From contig NW_007360643.1 in NCBI RefSeq assembly GCF_000192795.1, positions 2,869-57,402 of the forward strand: a stretch of DNA of 54,534 bases, in the 5' to 3' direction. The notes under the pieces were generated by a model. That model saw only the letters and a list, made by a program, of their open reading frames with translations. It had not been told where the DNA came from and did no database searches. A program made the position numbers and the translations under genes. Shown in pieces: positions 8,701-17,835 of the stretch (position 1 is the stretch's first letter; the number at the start of each line of letters is the position of its first letter). This DNA comes from Vavraia culicis subsp. floridensis (Eukaryota > Microsporidia > Pleistophoridae).

Positions 8701-11299
8701 CAAAGATGCAGAAGAAGAAGCAGCCAGAAGAGCATTTGAAAATGATCCGCAGATACAAAGAGCAATAAAGGAAGGCTCCGCACAGGGTATTGCAGCTGGT
8801 AAAGCAGCCAAGAAGGCCGCTGCCAGAGGCGGCGATCCAATTGCCGCAGCGGAGGAGGCTGCTGCCAAGGAAGATGCGTTGCAGCAAGTTGCTAAAGACC
8901 CGATAGCGCAAGCCGCGATTGCTCAAGATCTTGCCGAAGAGGAGGCAGCCATTAATAAGATGGCTAAGACTGTGCCTGAGGCTGCGATGAAGAAAGCATT
9001 GCTCCAAGGCTCATCGCCTGCGGAGGCACTGAAGAAAGGCCAATCGATTGCTGCAAAGAATGCGATTGACGGCGCGAGGGAGATGATAGCCAAGTCCAAG
9101 CCATACTTGCAACCGAGCGAGGCGATCCAAGAGGCGCAGGAGGATGCCGAGACAGCACGTGCAGATGGATTTATTCCAAAGGATGAAGCCGCAGCGAAGA
9201 TTGAGGAGGCTGCCAAGGATGGCGAGAAGCGCGCAGCTGACGCGGCCAAGAAAGCTACAGAGGCTACGGAAGAGGATACTTCTGGTCTGGGAATAATCGC
9301 TACGGTGCCTGACGATGCCGGAGCCGTGAGAATGAGGAATTCAAGCATACACCTGCCGATGAAGTCGTTTACAGATGTCGAAGCGAAGTCGGAGGCAGAG
9401 GCGGAGGCGCTTGCCCGGCAGAACGAGCTCAAGAACATGTTGCGCAACAAAGTGACAAAGATCCCAGTCGACAGCCCGCTCAATATGATCAAAGGCGAAG
9501 ATGGATACTACAACATGCCAGAGAGCGCAAAGGAGCTGGAGATAACGAAGGGACGGGCGATCTTCCCAGAGAGTGCAAAAGAGTCAATGAAGAACGCCGG
9601 TCTGGATACATCCTTGTTACAGCACAAGATTAATACGGGCGAGCGAAAGGATCTTGGAATAGGCCTCGGCTATTACATCGCAGACGTATCAAATATGCAC
9701 ATGGATGTTCCGTCGCCGTCAAGTCCGACGCCCTCAAAGGCACTGATCGGCGAGAAAGGCACGCTCGACACGTCACAGGCAACAGGCATAGACATAGAGG
9801 GCGGATCGGTGAAGATGACACCGTGGTCAGAATATTCCAAGAAGGTACGGCCGAAATTGAACCAAGGAATCAGCAAGAGGCCGCGAATGTCGGCCGCCGA
9901 CGAGAAGATGCTTAAGAAGGCTGCTGAGACACGTGACATGTTGCAAAACACCAAGACAGAGGTCCTCACAAATCCGAACGGCGAGGGCTATGTGAGGATC
10001 ACGCCGCCGTACGGCGTGTCCGAGCAGGTTGCGGTTGCCGATGCGATCACAAATTTGAACTCGGCGCCCAAGGGCGTCAAAGACACCGGACAAGACGGTG
10101 TTGGTCTTCTGCAAGGCACAGACTCAACCGGATTTAATCTTGAGGATGCGCTTGAGGGCTCGGGTTCGATGAACATAGCGGACAAGCCTGATCTTACAGG
10201 ATCTGTTGAAAACCAAGTAATTGAGAAGAGTCTTGGCAATGCAGCGATGTCCGGAACAGCCAAGGATACGATGACCCCGTTAAATGCGTTTACTGGTCTG
10301 GTAGACCTGGAGAAGAAGAGCATCGTAGCACCTGAGGAAGAGCGGCCCAAGCCGTCAAAGGATCAATCGAAGAATGACTTAGTGATGAATGAGCTCAAAT
10401 ACGACACTCCGACGAAGGCAAAGAAGCTCGACATTGGCGAGTCATCATACATATCCGCGGTTAACAAACTGCCACCCGAGCTTATACTCCTCCTCATCAA
10501 CTACGCAATCAATCCTCACGACTTAGGCCTCAAGGCACAGCGCGAAAAGTATATGTCCACATTGGCATCGCTGATGCCGAACAAAAGCGAGAAGTTTGAG
10601 GATCTCATCTATGAGGCGATCAAGAAGCGAATTGGTCTTGCCAATCCGAAGAATCTGTACGTGGCACCCGTCAAAGAGGTCACCAAGATTGTTTATGATA
10701 AGTCGCGTCCTAACGCGCCGCCGAAGCTGCAGAAGATATTTGTTGATAAGAACCCTGTGCACAAGGTTGATCCTATGTACGTACCCCAGCACGAAATAAT
10801 AAACAAGGTGAATGGAAAGGTGCCCGACCTGAGAATGACCGAGGTGGTGAAGAAGGAGCACCCTAAGGTGGTGCAGGTCACTGGTGTGCGAAAGATTGAT
10901 GCGAATAAGGTGCCTAAGGAGAAGATGGTGCACGCTAAGACAGTAGAAGTTGTGAACACGAAGAAGATGCTCGGAAAGGTTCCTATCCAAATGGCTACCA
11001 CCAAGATCCAACAGCCGCAGGTCACGACTACACCTAAAGTGACCACTTCAGTCGTAAGAACTGCGCCTGTGAGTAGTCAAATAATCAGGAGAGCAGTACC
11101 AACGAACGCTTCATCACCCGCCGTGACAAGATACGAAGCTATTCCTAAAGGTTACAGGGTGGTCCAGCAAACTCCTGTGAATCCCGCTAATGTACAAAAA
11201 GTCGTTAATGGCAAATCTAGTTCGACTGTTGCTGGCAAACCTAGTACGACTGTTATTGGCGTTTCCCCAAGCAATAACAGCAACCCAGCGCAGAAATAG
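5705..11299 (+). CDS. PTP3: Polar tube protein 3 (PTP3)
   Basis: Structural protein of the polar tube, the invasion organelle of microsporidia; PTP3 is thought to scaffold PTP1 and PTP2. 1864 residues, longer than the roughly 1250 of Encephalitozoon PTP3. Order: short hydrophobic start (M-R-L-L-L-L-I-L), Gly/His-rich segment (about 50-135), three 15-residue A-A-M-G-N-P repeats (about 141-185), Gly-Met and Gly-Ala-Leu blocks (185-330), five more 15-residue repeats (about 335-410), a long Ala/Gln/Glu helical region, and about nine repeats of the form A-A-A-E-G-A-A-E-G with basic linkers (about 770-1010). A conserved-looking C-terminal part has K-L-P-P-E-L-I-L-L-L-I-N-Y near 1590, then a basic Thr/Val-rich tail. 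No cysteine anywhere, as expected for PTP3. The signal peptide is unusually short, so the 5' end deserves care. No C-run precedes the ATG. Confidence 0.93.
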   Translation: MRLLLLILQNVGARDPHSGHLNSLSDMYTRPQPGPNASFSYVPDRMGGGMAKNHSSMAGSPGFGGHGHGGGYGNGWGGVNGGGAGAGGYGYGGHGANGNGWGGASYGYGRGGGGHGGHFAGGRGGGHGFGHAPTGAVAREAAMGNPAAQAALAGRAAMGNPGAQSALAGQAAMGNPAAQAAMAGMGGGMGGGGMGGGGMGGGMGGGGMGGGGMGGGGMGGGMGGAGGLAGLAGAAGAAGAAGAAGLAGLAGAAGAAGAAGLAGLAGAAGAAGAAGMGGGMGGMGGGMGGMGGGMGGMGGGMGGMGGGMGGMGGGMGGMGGGMGGYPGGMAGMAGRAAAGDPYAQGAMANEAAMGNPAAQRAMAAQAAGGNAGATGALAAQAGQGDPYAAAALQGQAAGGNGAAQGAMAGDSLMGGPNSQMRNAQRANEAGMSAHQTPIRGNAQRAMRPMSGMTDDASRKAIAQQEAMNKLQQNRNPYMNNAAAGDMNAGGMSDAANAAIAAEEEADALLQDVPPGEMKAAMKAAQMAKKVGPAAAAEAESLAAADPNVTPAQAKAAGAQAAANAERALEDYASQEQEIARQGAEREAAREAGDMAEEMMGRMNPQSRPSERAAAGAQAAAQAQQAFDNQRNAEGQMQNAAERNAQRDAANQAAGEAAAGDAAMGGASPEQAEAAGMQAAAASNAMNAPGRPEREMQAAELGQAAAGQMSPYMTPREMQAAGMQAAQQERARPGSSPGSLMRAGMEGAMQQAQADDGSLYMSPMEMEQAAAEGANEGRRMRMAQRVPQLKAAADEGAAEGAEMARRMKEAPLQRAAAEGAAQGVAMARKMKQPQRAMREAAEEAEAENAAAARAAQEPGLPEMAAAEEGAAEGKLLGKAMKYPELVKALAEGEAEGAALGSALNHPTKAEAAAEGAAEGAAMAKALKKKPELNEAAAAAEGAREGKKMGQSMKRPGELAQAAAEGAAEGVKLANAMKVPAEMAKAAQEGALEGQQEAQRIKDAEEEAARRAFENDPQIQRAIKEGSAQGIAAGKAAKKAAARGGDPIAAAEEAAAKEDALQQVAKDPIAQAAIAQDLAEEEAAINKMAKTVPEAAMKKALLQGSSPAEALKKGQSIAAKNAIDGAREMIAKSKPYLQPSEAIQEAQEDAETARADGFIPKDEAAAKIEEAAKDGEKRAADAAKKATEATEEDTSGLGIIATVPDDAGAVRMRNSSIHLPMKSFTDVEAKSEAEAEALARQNELKNMLRNKVTKIPVDSPLNMIKGEDGYYNMPESAKELEITKGRAIFPESAKESMKNAGLDTSLLQHKINTGERKDLGIGLGYYIADVSNMHMDVPSPSSPTPSKALIGEKGTLDTSQATGIDIEGGSVKMTPWSEYSKKVRPKLNQGISKRPRMSAADEKMLKKAAETRDMLQNTKTEVLTNPNGEGYVRITPPYGVSEQVAVADAITNLNSAPKGVKDTGQDGVGLLQGTDSTGFNLEDALEGSGSMNIADKPDLTGSVENQVIEKSLGNAAMSGTAKDTMTPLNAFTGLVDLEKKSIVAPEEERPKPSKDQSKNDLVMNELKYDTPTKAKKLDIGESSYISAVNKLPPELILLLINYAINPHDLGLKAQREKYMSTLASLMPNKSEKFEDLIYEAIKKRIGLANPKNLYVAPVKEVTKIVYDKSRPNAPPKLQKIFVDKNPVHKVDPMYVPQHEIINKVNGKVPDLRMTEVVKKEHPKVVQVTGVRKIDANKVPKEKMVHAKTVEVVNTKKMLGKVPIQMATTKIQQPQVTTTPKVTTSVVRTAPVSSQIIRRAVPTNASSPAVTRYEAIPKGYRVVQQTPVNPANVQKVVNGKSSSTVAGKPSTTVIGVSPSNNSNPAQK
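6125..6935 (+). repeat. Coding repeats in PTP3: 15-residue repeats split by Gly-Met/Gly-Ala blocks
   Basis: Three 45-bp units (6125-6259) and five related units (about 6709-6935) flank a low-complexity block. The block holds Met-Gly runs (6254-6380), Gly-Leu-Ala/Gly-Ala-Ala runs (6380-6530) and about seven copies of a 21-bp unit coding G-G-G-M-G-G-M (6530-6680). The flanking units share the pattern A-A-x-G-x-P/G-x-A-Q-x-A-x-A, so the block appears inserted or expanded inside one array. Confidence 0.9.
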
Positions 11300-12027
11300 T
11301 TGAACTGATGATGCAACTGTGTAATGATACATAAATAATTAAATAAATGTTTAAGTAGTATAACAATTGTTATATCACGTGTTATATTATACTATAGTAT
11401 AATATGTTGCAATGCATAGCACAGTATCATATTTTGGTAGAGTGTTGCATCTCATTGTGCCACAACATCTTACCGCATACCATCTAGTATCCTTTCCAAA
11501 CCTAAATTCGTCATGCTAATACTGAATAACTCACTTTACTGGTAGTGGTATTACCGATGTAATACGCTAAATCATCAAAATATATATTTTTTATTATTTT
11601 CATATCTTTATATAATTAATATCTTTCCTGCTCTAATCACACAAAAATATCCTATAACGTGTTTATATACGGCACATTAACCTGTTATAGCTCAATGTCT
11701 GCCATCAAACATAAATTTTTAATTTATCAAGTATGTTTATTTAGCTCACATGCATACACAAATTAATTAATATTTGCCCTAGCCATGTTTAGAACGCTCC
11801 ATATTTTAAAAAAGTGTGCTGAAATAGCACCACATACACACACTCTTCTTGCGCATTGAGTGCTTACCATGGCCTATACGACACTTTAAACGTGTCTCAG
11901 CATTTCTTTTCTTTCGCTACAAGCCGTTCATTGCAGTCTTACGTCCAGACTGAACAAATAAGCACCACTTTCCTGCAAGGCCCATAGATGCGCGAGTGCC
12001 AGCATTTAAAGAATAGAACAATAAAAA
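11300..12027. other. AT-rich spacer after PTP3, no gene seen
   Basis: Contains two perfect palindromes (11359-11374 and 11384-11405) and otherwise AT-rich sequence without plausible frames. Confidence 0.6.
11359..11405. terminator. Palindrome pair 3' of PTP3
   Basis: TATAACAATTGTTATA (11359-11374) and a 22-bp perfect palindrome at 11384-11405 centred on ACTATAGT lie 60-106 bp after the PTP3 stop. They could fold in RNA as a 3' hairpin or in DNA as a cruciform. A role in transcript ending is a guess. Confidence 0.3.
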
Positions 12028-12294
12028 ATGCATAAACACAGAACAATGGACAAGATTCAAGCGCAGATCGATCAGTCAACGCTCAGCGAGCTCAAGAAGT
12101 ATATCAAATACGAAAAGCGAACAACAAACAACCACTTCCTTGAGAAGTGTCTGTATGAATTGCATCTCAACATAATACAGGCTATGATAATAAAGAAGAA
12201 AATGGAAAAGCGAATTATCGTATTAAGGCTAAAAAGGATGGCTGTGTTTGCTGTGACGTGCTTTCTAACAGTTGTTGCTGTGTTTATGATTTGA
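12028..12294 (+). CDS. Small tail-anchored membrane protein, unknown
   Basis: 88 residues (or 82 from the second ATG at 12046). An amphipathic, charged, helix-prone N-terminal part with many Lys/Gln/Glu is followed by a single hydrophobic segment, residues about 71-88 (M-A-V-F-A-V-T-C-F-L-T-V-V-A-V), ending at the C-terminus. This layout is typical of tail-anchored proteins such as SNAREs or ER membrane adaptors, but I recognise no SNARE zero-layer residue and assign no family. The ATG sits in an A-rich context without a C-run. It lies between PTP3 and DPH5, the latter convergent with it. Confidence 0.5.
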   Translation: MHKHRTMDKIQAQIDQSTLSELKKYIKYEKRTTNNHFLEKCLYELHLNIIQAMIIKKKMEKRIIVLRLKRMAVFAVTCFLTVVAVFMI

Positions 12295-12704
12295 TGAACA
12301 AGCAGTGCTGGGCACCGTACGAGTGTTTACTGCGGTTGTTGCGCAGGGCTGTGCCCATGCAAAACATTAAAGTACTGTTCTTCAATTTTACAAAGATTTG
12401 GCAAGGAAATGACGTGCAGGAAACGCATACAACAGCCGTGCTGTGCAATCTGATGCAGAATGTCTTGTGTTGTTGATGGTACGCCTTCTACTACGGTATG
12501 CATGCTTATGTGCAACTGGTCATCCTCTGCTGATTGCTTAGAATGGCCGGCTCTCCTCGCACTGGACAAAACGCGTACAAAAACACGGGTAAACCGAATA
12601 CAGCAGCTGTGTTTGGACATTTATCGTAAATGCGACAGGTGGTCGTGTGACAAAGACAAAGTGCCGTGCACTACAAATGCTTTTAACGGCATGGTGGCGG
12701 TGAA
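12295..12704. other. Short spacer, no gene seen
   Basis: Between convergent genes. Overlapping short frames on both strands are Cys-rich and unlike known proteins. Confidence 0.5.
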
Positions 12705-13505
12705 CTAAATCATACGTTTTTTATTGAAGAATGCGTTCACATGCTCCTCTTCGATTGTCTCCATCCTTGCTGGGATGATCAGGGAGTGCAGGGGCCTACC
12801 AAAATCAACTGGAAGCAGGTTGCGTATCTCATCGTAGTGCAGGGATTGATCACGGCAACCAAACCTGCAAATAACGAATATCTTGGTCTGCTCAGTTATA
12901 ACATTGGATTTAACGGTCTCTTCGTACTCTAAAAGCTGCTTCATTGCCGTATTAGCACTCATAAATCGGTTGCTCGCTGATCCATGTTCTTCGTAATAAC
13001 TTTTGCCAATTTTGATGTCCAACAGGCACAATGTGTGCAGATCGTTCCTGATGTTGCTCAGAATCCGTTCAAAAACGCTCAGCGGTTTAAATCCAGTGGA
13101 AAAGAATGGAACCGAAACAACGCGTCCGAAGGAATACGAGTAAAGACCCACATGTCCTATGACGTTGTAAATAGACGTGTTGTTAACAACCTGGTGCTTG
13201 ACGTTCTTTTCAAGGCATCGTATGAGCAGATCGGTGTGTGTAGTAGCAAATAAGGGAGTGCCAGGGACGAGCAATACCACATCGTGTTGCACACTTTCCT
13301 CAACAAGAATGTCCGTATTCTCTAGTAGATGCCTGTCAGCAAGTATTAATGTACACTGATACAACCGTTCCATCTGCTCGATCGTGCTGTTAATAATGCT
13401 TGTGTAGCACTCTAAGTACACCTTGTGTGCACGTTTAATTAACTCAAGGGCTTTTAGAGAAATATCGTTCTGATCATCTAGGCCAAGGCCTATCAAGCTT
13501 AACAT
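12705..13505 (-). CDS. DPH5: Diphthine methyl ester synthase (DPH5)
   Basis: SAM-dependent methyltransferase of diphthamide synthesis; it methylates the modified His of EF-2 in the cytosol. The start M-L-S-L-I-G-L-G-L-D-D followed by D-I-S-L-K-A-L-E is the family signature. Further blocks are V-L-L-V-P-G-T-P-L-F-A-T-T-H (residues about 90-105), the N-T-S-I-Y-N-V-I-G stretch (about 120-130) and G-L-Y-S-Y-S-F-G. 266 residues, close to the usual 270-300. The ATG at 13505 fits the family N-terminus and has CCC at 13511-13513, 5 bases upstream; an in-frame extension would need a TTG start. Its substrate EF-2 is coded in the same window. Confidence 0.96.
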   Translation of the reverse strand: MLSLIGLGLDDQNDISLKALELIKRAHKVYLECYTSIINSTIEQMERLYQCTLILADRHLLENTDILVEESVQHDVVLLVPGTPLFATTHTDLLIRCLEKNVKHQVVNNTSIYNVIGHVGLYSYSFGRVVSVPFFSTGFKPLSVFERILSNIRNDLHTLCLLDIKIGKSYYEEHGSASNRFMSANTAMKQLLEYEETVKSNVITEQTKIFVICRFGCRDQSLHYDEIRNLLPVDFGRPLHSLIIPARMETIEEEHVNAFFNKKRMI

Positions 13506-14240
13506 ACGATGGGTCAAATATAATTCGTAAGAAAATGGGGAACTGCCTCAAATCGAAGATTGCTAAAGCCGTGAGGATGCTCAGCATGACGGGAGGGCTT
13601 GTTCCGTATGCACGTGTAATATGTTCGTCATATAAACGAAAAAGATTTTAGTTATAAAAAGGGTCTTGGTGTAATTACTGGCAATAGCGTGATATGACAG
13701 GTTGGTGCGATACATCTCACCATTCGCAACGGTTTGAGTTCAAATGCTTCCCGGTAAACGAAACTTCAGAAGTGTCCACTGAGTTCTTAGGTGTCACACA
13801 AAAATCTGCGCTCGTCCAAGGCATGCCCAAGAAATAGAATAGTAACTTGTTGGCGGTGTCGTATGTGAGAAGATGCGGGCCTTCAACATCGTTAAAGATG
13901 GTATTTGGTACGGTTTCCATGATGTTTCCGCAGCTGGTGAACCTTGGGTCTGCGAGAGACGAATAAATACGGAGAACCGATCTAAAATACAAGCAATTTG
14001 TGGTAAAATCGTGTGCAATATTAGCGCAATAATTCGTTGCAACACGTATGATTGGCAGACGGTGCCTCGTTGTATTGTTACAGGTAGAACGTGAATGCTT
14101 GTACGTAGAAACACAAAAAATTACCAGAGTGGCATATTAATACACCTGTAAACCTTCTCGATTGCTTTTTCCTTTTTTGTTAACTCGTTCCTTTTTCTAG
14201 AAGACTAAAAAATATAAAAAGAATAAATTGCTGCACTCCC
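13506..14240. other. Divergent promoter region of DPH5 and HSP104
   Basis: Two overlapping open frames on the minus strand (13717-13992 and 13794-14114) have non-ATG or unsupported starts and no family likeness. Otherwise nothing beyond the C-runs at both starts. Confidence 0.5.
14238..14240 (+). promoter_or_regulatory. C-run initiator motif of HSP104
   Basis: CCC directly abuts the ATG at 14241. Adjacent C-runs at starts are a described microsporidian core promoter/initiator feature. Confidence 0.6.
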
Positions 14241-16802
14241 ATGTCTACCAATTTTACATCCACGGCACAGAAGGCCTTGGAAAAAACGTTTAGCACAGCA
14301 AAGAAATACAAAAATTACCAAATTGAACCGGAACATTTGTTACTCGCTCTGATGGAGTTGGACATACCGGTTGTGGAAAAAAATTTGACGAGGGAAGAGA
14401 AGAGCAAGATGAAAAACGAGTTGATTCGGAGAATTGGCGCATTGGCTAGGGGCAACGAGGATACAATGCCCAACCCAAGCCACAAGTTCACGAATTTGCT
14501 GCAGGATGCACAGGCGAACAAGCAGGAGGTGAGTGAGGTGGATCTCCTAGGTGCCACGATAAAATACGTCCAGATAGATGGCACCGGTAAGCTTGAGACG
14601 GTTGTTAGGGGGGTAAGAGAGAGCAAAACACCTACTTTGGACTCAGTTGCGCTGGAGATGGTACACGAGGCGCGCACCACGTCGATGGATCCGGTGATTG
14701 GACGTGTAAAGGAAATACGATCCATAATTGAAATATTGGCAAAGAAGAAGAAAAGCAATCCGATGCTTGTAGGACCGGCCGGTGTGGGTAAGACCGCTAT
14801 TGTGTGCGGGCTTGCGCAGCTCATATCGAAGAACGAGGCACCCGGTCTCACGAACTATCGCATCTATAACCTAGATGTGGGCAGTATGGTGGCAAATACG
14901 GGGGTGCGTGGCGAATTTGAGGAACGCGTGCGCAAGGTGGTCAAGGAGGCCGAGGAGTGCCCGAACATAATCTTGTTCATCGATGAGATACATACTGTGA
15001 TCAGTGCAGGCTCAACTTCTGGGTCGCTTGACTTCAGTAACATCCTCAAGCCAAGCTTGGCAGCAGGGAAGATAAAAATTATCGGCGCCACTACACATGA
15101 TGAGTACAGGAAATATATGGAAACTGATGCTGCGTTCTGTAGGCGATTTGTTAAGGTAACGATCAACGAGCCGTCGATTGAGGATAGCATCACAATGCTG
15201 CGTGGCCTACGGAACAAAATGGAGCTGCATCATGGTATAAAGATCGAAGATAGTGCGATTGTGTTTTCGGTGAAGATGGCCAAGAAATACATTTCGAACA
15301 GGCGGTTGCCCGATATTGCGATCGATCTTGTGGATACAGCATGTGCAAGCGCCACGATCGAGCTGGAGAGTGAGCCACAGGAGATTTTAAACATGAAAAA
15401 CCGAATTTGGTCGCTCGAACTGGAGAGGGCAGCTATCGAGCGCGACTATAAGATAAAGCGTGATGCCAGTGAAAAGGACGAAAGGGATAGTGCTGCCAGG
15501 ACTGACGAGGATAGGATGAAGAGCTACAGCAAAGAAACAAAGGAGAGACTGAACGAGGTGATGGCGAAGATCGAGGAAGCTAGAAGGAGCTTAGTGCCCC
15601 TTGAGGAAACATATGAAAAGGAGAGGGCGTCGGTCTCTGAAGCAAAGGCGCTCAAGACCAAGATTGACCAGATTTACAGCAAAATTGAGGAAGCGCGACG
15701 GAGAAACGATACGTATCAGGTGCTAGATCTGCAGACAGAGGTGCTGCCTGTCATTGAAAGAAAGCTAAAGGAGATTGAGGGCTCAATCCTCATTACATCG
15801 GCGCACATAGCAACCGTAATTAGCAGATGGACAGGCATTCCGGTAAGGAGGCTCACGTTGAAAGAAAATGAGCGGTTGCTTGGTATGGCAGACAGAATAA
15901 AGCACCATGTGTTTGGACAAGACACAGCCGTTGACCGAGTGGTCCAGTGCATTCTCAGGAACCGTGTGGGGCTGAGTGAGTCAGACAGGCCTATCGGTGC
16001 ATTTCTGTTTCTTGGACCATCAGGCGTAGGAAAGACTGAGCTGGCCAAAGCGATCGCGTTCGAGCTGTTTGACGATGCGAAGAGCATGGTGGTCCTCGAC
16101 ATGTCGGACTATGCGAATGAGATAAGCATAACGAAGCTGCTGGGCGTGAGCGCTGGGTATGTGGGATACGCCGAAGGCGGTGCGCTCACCGAGCCGGTAA
16201 AAGAGAAGCCGTACAATGTGGTTCTCTTCGACGAGCTTGATCTGGCACACCCCAAGGTGGTGAACGTGCTGTATCAGCTGCTGGACGAGGGTCGGGTAAC
16301 CGATGGAAAGCGAAACGTGATTGATTTTACGAACACGGTTATCGTCATGACGAGCAATCTTGGGTACGAGAAGATTCTTACAGGGGTGTACGACACGGAT
16401 GAAATCGAGAGAGGGTTGAACGAGCGGTTTGGTCCTGCACTGATTAACAGGATAGATGGCATTTGCTACTTCAATGCGCTATCAATGGTTGATCTGCGTT
16501 CCATCCTTGACTACAAGTTGGCAACACTCAACAAGGAACTGAACGAGAAGAAAATCTACCTGTACCTGAGCAATGCGGTCAAGCAAGATGTTATCAACAG
16601 GAACTATAAGCCTGTTTACGGTGCGCGCCCGCTCAAGCGAGCACTTAGGAGCACCTTTATGGATGCTATTGCCCATATCATGCTCACGAATAGCAAGATG
16701 ATTGAGAGGGCTGAAAAGGTGCTGATCAACAGCTTTACGCAGGATGAGGGACTTGAAGGGCTGCAGATAGGTGATTACGTGTACGTGGTGCAATACGAGT
16801 AA
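14241..16802 (+). CDS. HSP104: Hsp104/ClpB-type AAA+ disaggregase
   Basis: Hexameric ATPase that, with Hsp70, pulls proteins out of aggregates. 853 residues, near the usual 850-900. An N-terminal Clp domain (1-145; E-P-E-H-L-L-L-A-L-M) is followed by NBD1 with Walker A G-P-A-G-V-G-K-T (about 177) and Walker B I-I-L-F-I-D-E. A charged coiled-coil M-domain spans about 400-510. NBD2 has Walker A G-P-S-G-V-G-K-T-E-L (about 591), Walker B V-V-L-F-D-E-L-D, and an arginine finger stretch G-P-A-L-I-N-R. The C-terminal D2 small domain ends V-Y-V-V-Q-Y-E, without the acidic Asp-rich tail that cytosolic Hsp104 uses for co-chaperones. No targeting peptide, so cytosolic. The ATG touches CCC (14238-14240). 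Confidence 0.96.
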   Translation: MSTNFTSTAQKALEKTFSTAKKYKNYQIEPEHLLLALMELDIPVVEKNLTREEKSKMKNELIRRIGALARGNEDTMPNPSHKFTNLLQDAQANKQEVSEVDLLGATIKYVQIDGTGKLETVVRGVRESKTPTLDSVALEMVHEARTTSMDPVIGRVKEIRSIIEILAKKKKSNPMLVGPAGVGKTAIVCGLAQLISKNEAPGLTNYRIYNLDVGSMVANTGVRGEFEERVRKVVKEAEECPNIILFIDEIHTVISAGSTSGSLDFSNILKPSLAAGKIKIIGATTHDEYRKYMETDAAFCRRFVKVTINEPSIEDSITMLRGLRNKMELHHGIKIEDSAIVFSVKMAKKYISNRRLPDIAIDLVDTACASATIELESEPQEILNMKNRIWSLELERAAIERDYKIKRDASEKDERDSAARTDEDRMKSYSKETKERLNEVMAKIEEARRSLVPLEETYEKERASVSEAKALKTKIDQIYSKIEEARRRNDTYQVLDLQTEVLPVIERKLKEIEGSILITSAHIATVISRWTGIPVRRLTLKENERLLGMADRIKHHVFGQDTAVDRVVQCILRNRVGLSESDRPIGAFLFLGPSGVGKTELAKAIAFELFDDAKSMVVLDMSDYANEISITKLLGVSAGYVGYAEGGALTEPVKEKPYNVVLFDELDLAHPKVVNVLYQLLDEGRVTDGKRNVIDFTNTVIVMTSNLGYEKILTGVYDTDEIERGLNERFGPALINRIDGICYFNALSMVDLRSILDYKLATLNKELNEKKIYLYLSNAVKQDVINRNYKPVYGARPLKRALRSTFMDAIAHIMLTNSKMIERAEKVLINSFTQDEGLEGLQIGDYVYVVQYE

Positions 16803-17835
16803 AGTGTTTGTTTCAATCTGCTGTGCCGTTTTCATCTGTTGATGGAGCAGGCAGTCTTTTCCTACAAACACGGACAGGTATCGGCCGAAGGTGGCAGTGC
16901 TTGCTCCTAGTTTTATTACCTTAAAAGATTGTCCTCCTACACCAGTACTGAATTTGTCCTCTTTAGGCAGCACCTTTACACATTTTTATGGAGATGAAAA
17001 TTGACTTTTTTGTGAAACGGTGTTGTGAGAGGTAACAGAAATATTGGGTAAATTTGGTGTGCTGTTCAGGTTTTGTAATATGGAGAGATAAATAAAAGTA
17101 CTTTTAGCGAAAAGGTATCTGCTCCAAGGGACGAACAGATCATTCAAATATTGCTTCTTTTAAAAATGGGAATAGCACAGTTAATCAAATTAAAGTGGTA
17201 CAAGGATTAAATAAAAGTTGCTTTCGGTAAACAACAACTCATTAAAACGTAGCGTTGCCGTACAACGAACTTGTATACGGTATTTTCATGGATTGAGTTT
17301 CCCTAAAGACCTAATATTGAACTGACTTTGCCTACTACCACGCTCGCTATGGATATGGCTAGTAGCGGTTTCATTTGAGATAGGTGAAAACTGCTCGTAA
17401 AGCTAGCAAACTCGACAATAAGAACCGGTTGGAATGTATTACAAGATACAACTGGTTGTTGAGCGGATATGTCATTTAATTTTGGCAGTAAGAGCAGGAA
17501 ATTTTGAACCTTTATTAACACAATGAAGAGAAATATCGTGCCAAGCACAAGAATGTACTTTTTGCTGAGGTATATGCACCAAGGCAGAACATCTTATTTA
17601 TTTTACTCCTTGTTCTGCCCACAAAACGTATAGTAAATCTCTATTGACTGGCCAATCTGCGTATGATCACTTCGGAACAGCACATTTGAAGCTGCTTGCA
17701 AAATACTACACATTAATGTAAAGTATAAGATCTTCTTACAAATTCGGTTCTGTGTAAACAAATGCAGTATCCGTGTATGCTAGATTTATACCTTGGCTTT
17801 TCTATATTTTTTGACGGTTCCAACAGCCCTTAGAA
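16803..17835. other. Spacer with one doubtful minus-strand frame
   Basis: A minus-strand frame (17303 to about 17592) codes two hydrophobic segments and a plausible C-terminus but has no ATG after the preceding in-frame stop. The rest has no gene signal. Confidence 0.5.
17303..17592 (-). pseudogene. Hydrophobic ORF lacking a start, possible relic
   Basis: About 96 open codons ending at 17303. Segments Y-I-L-V-L-G-T-I-F-L-F-I-V-L-I and, at the C-terminus, P-L-L-A-I-S-I-A-S-V-V-V-G would cross or enter a membrane. Upstream the same frame has two close stops (TAA) before another open stretch, and another frame reads into it around an A5 run. It could be a decayed gene, a gene with an unseen intron, or chance in AT-rich DNA. 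No family recognised. Confidence 0.2.

Noticed and set aside
12705..13517. Longer DPH5 start at 13517
   Set aside because: That codon is TTG. The ATG at 13505 matches the family N-terminus and the C-run spacing.
13660..13760. tRNA-like GTTCAAAT stretch near 13738
   Set aside because: No matching A box, acceptor stem or anticodon arm could be folded around it. Similar T-loop-like words at 19304, 22383 and 37824 also failed.
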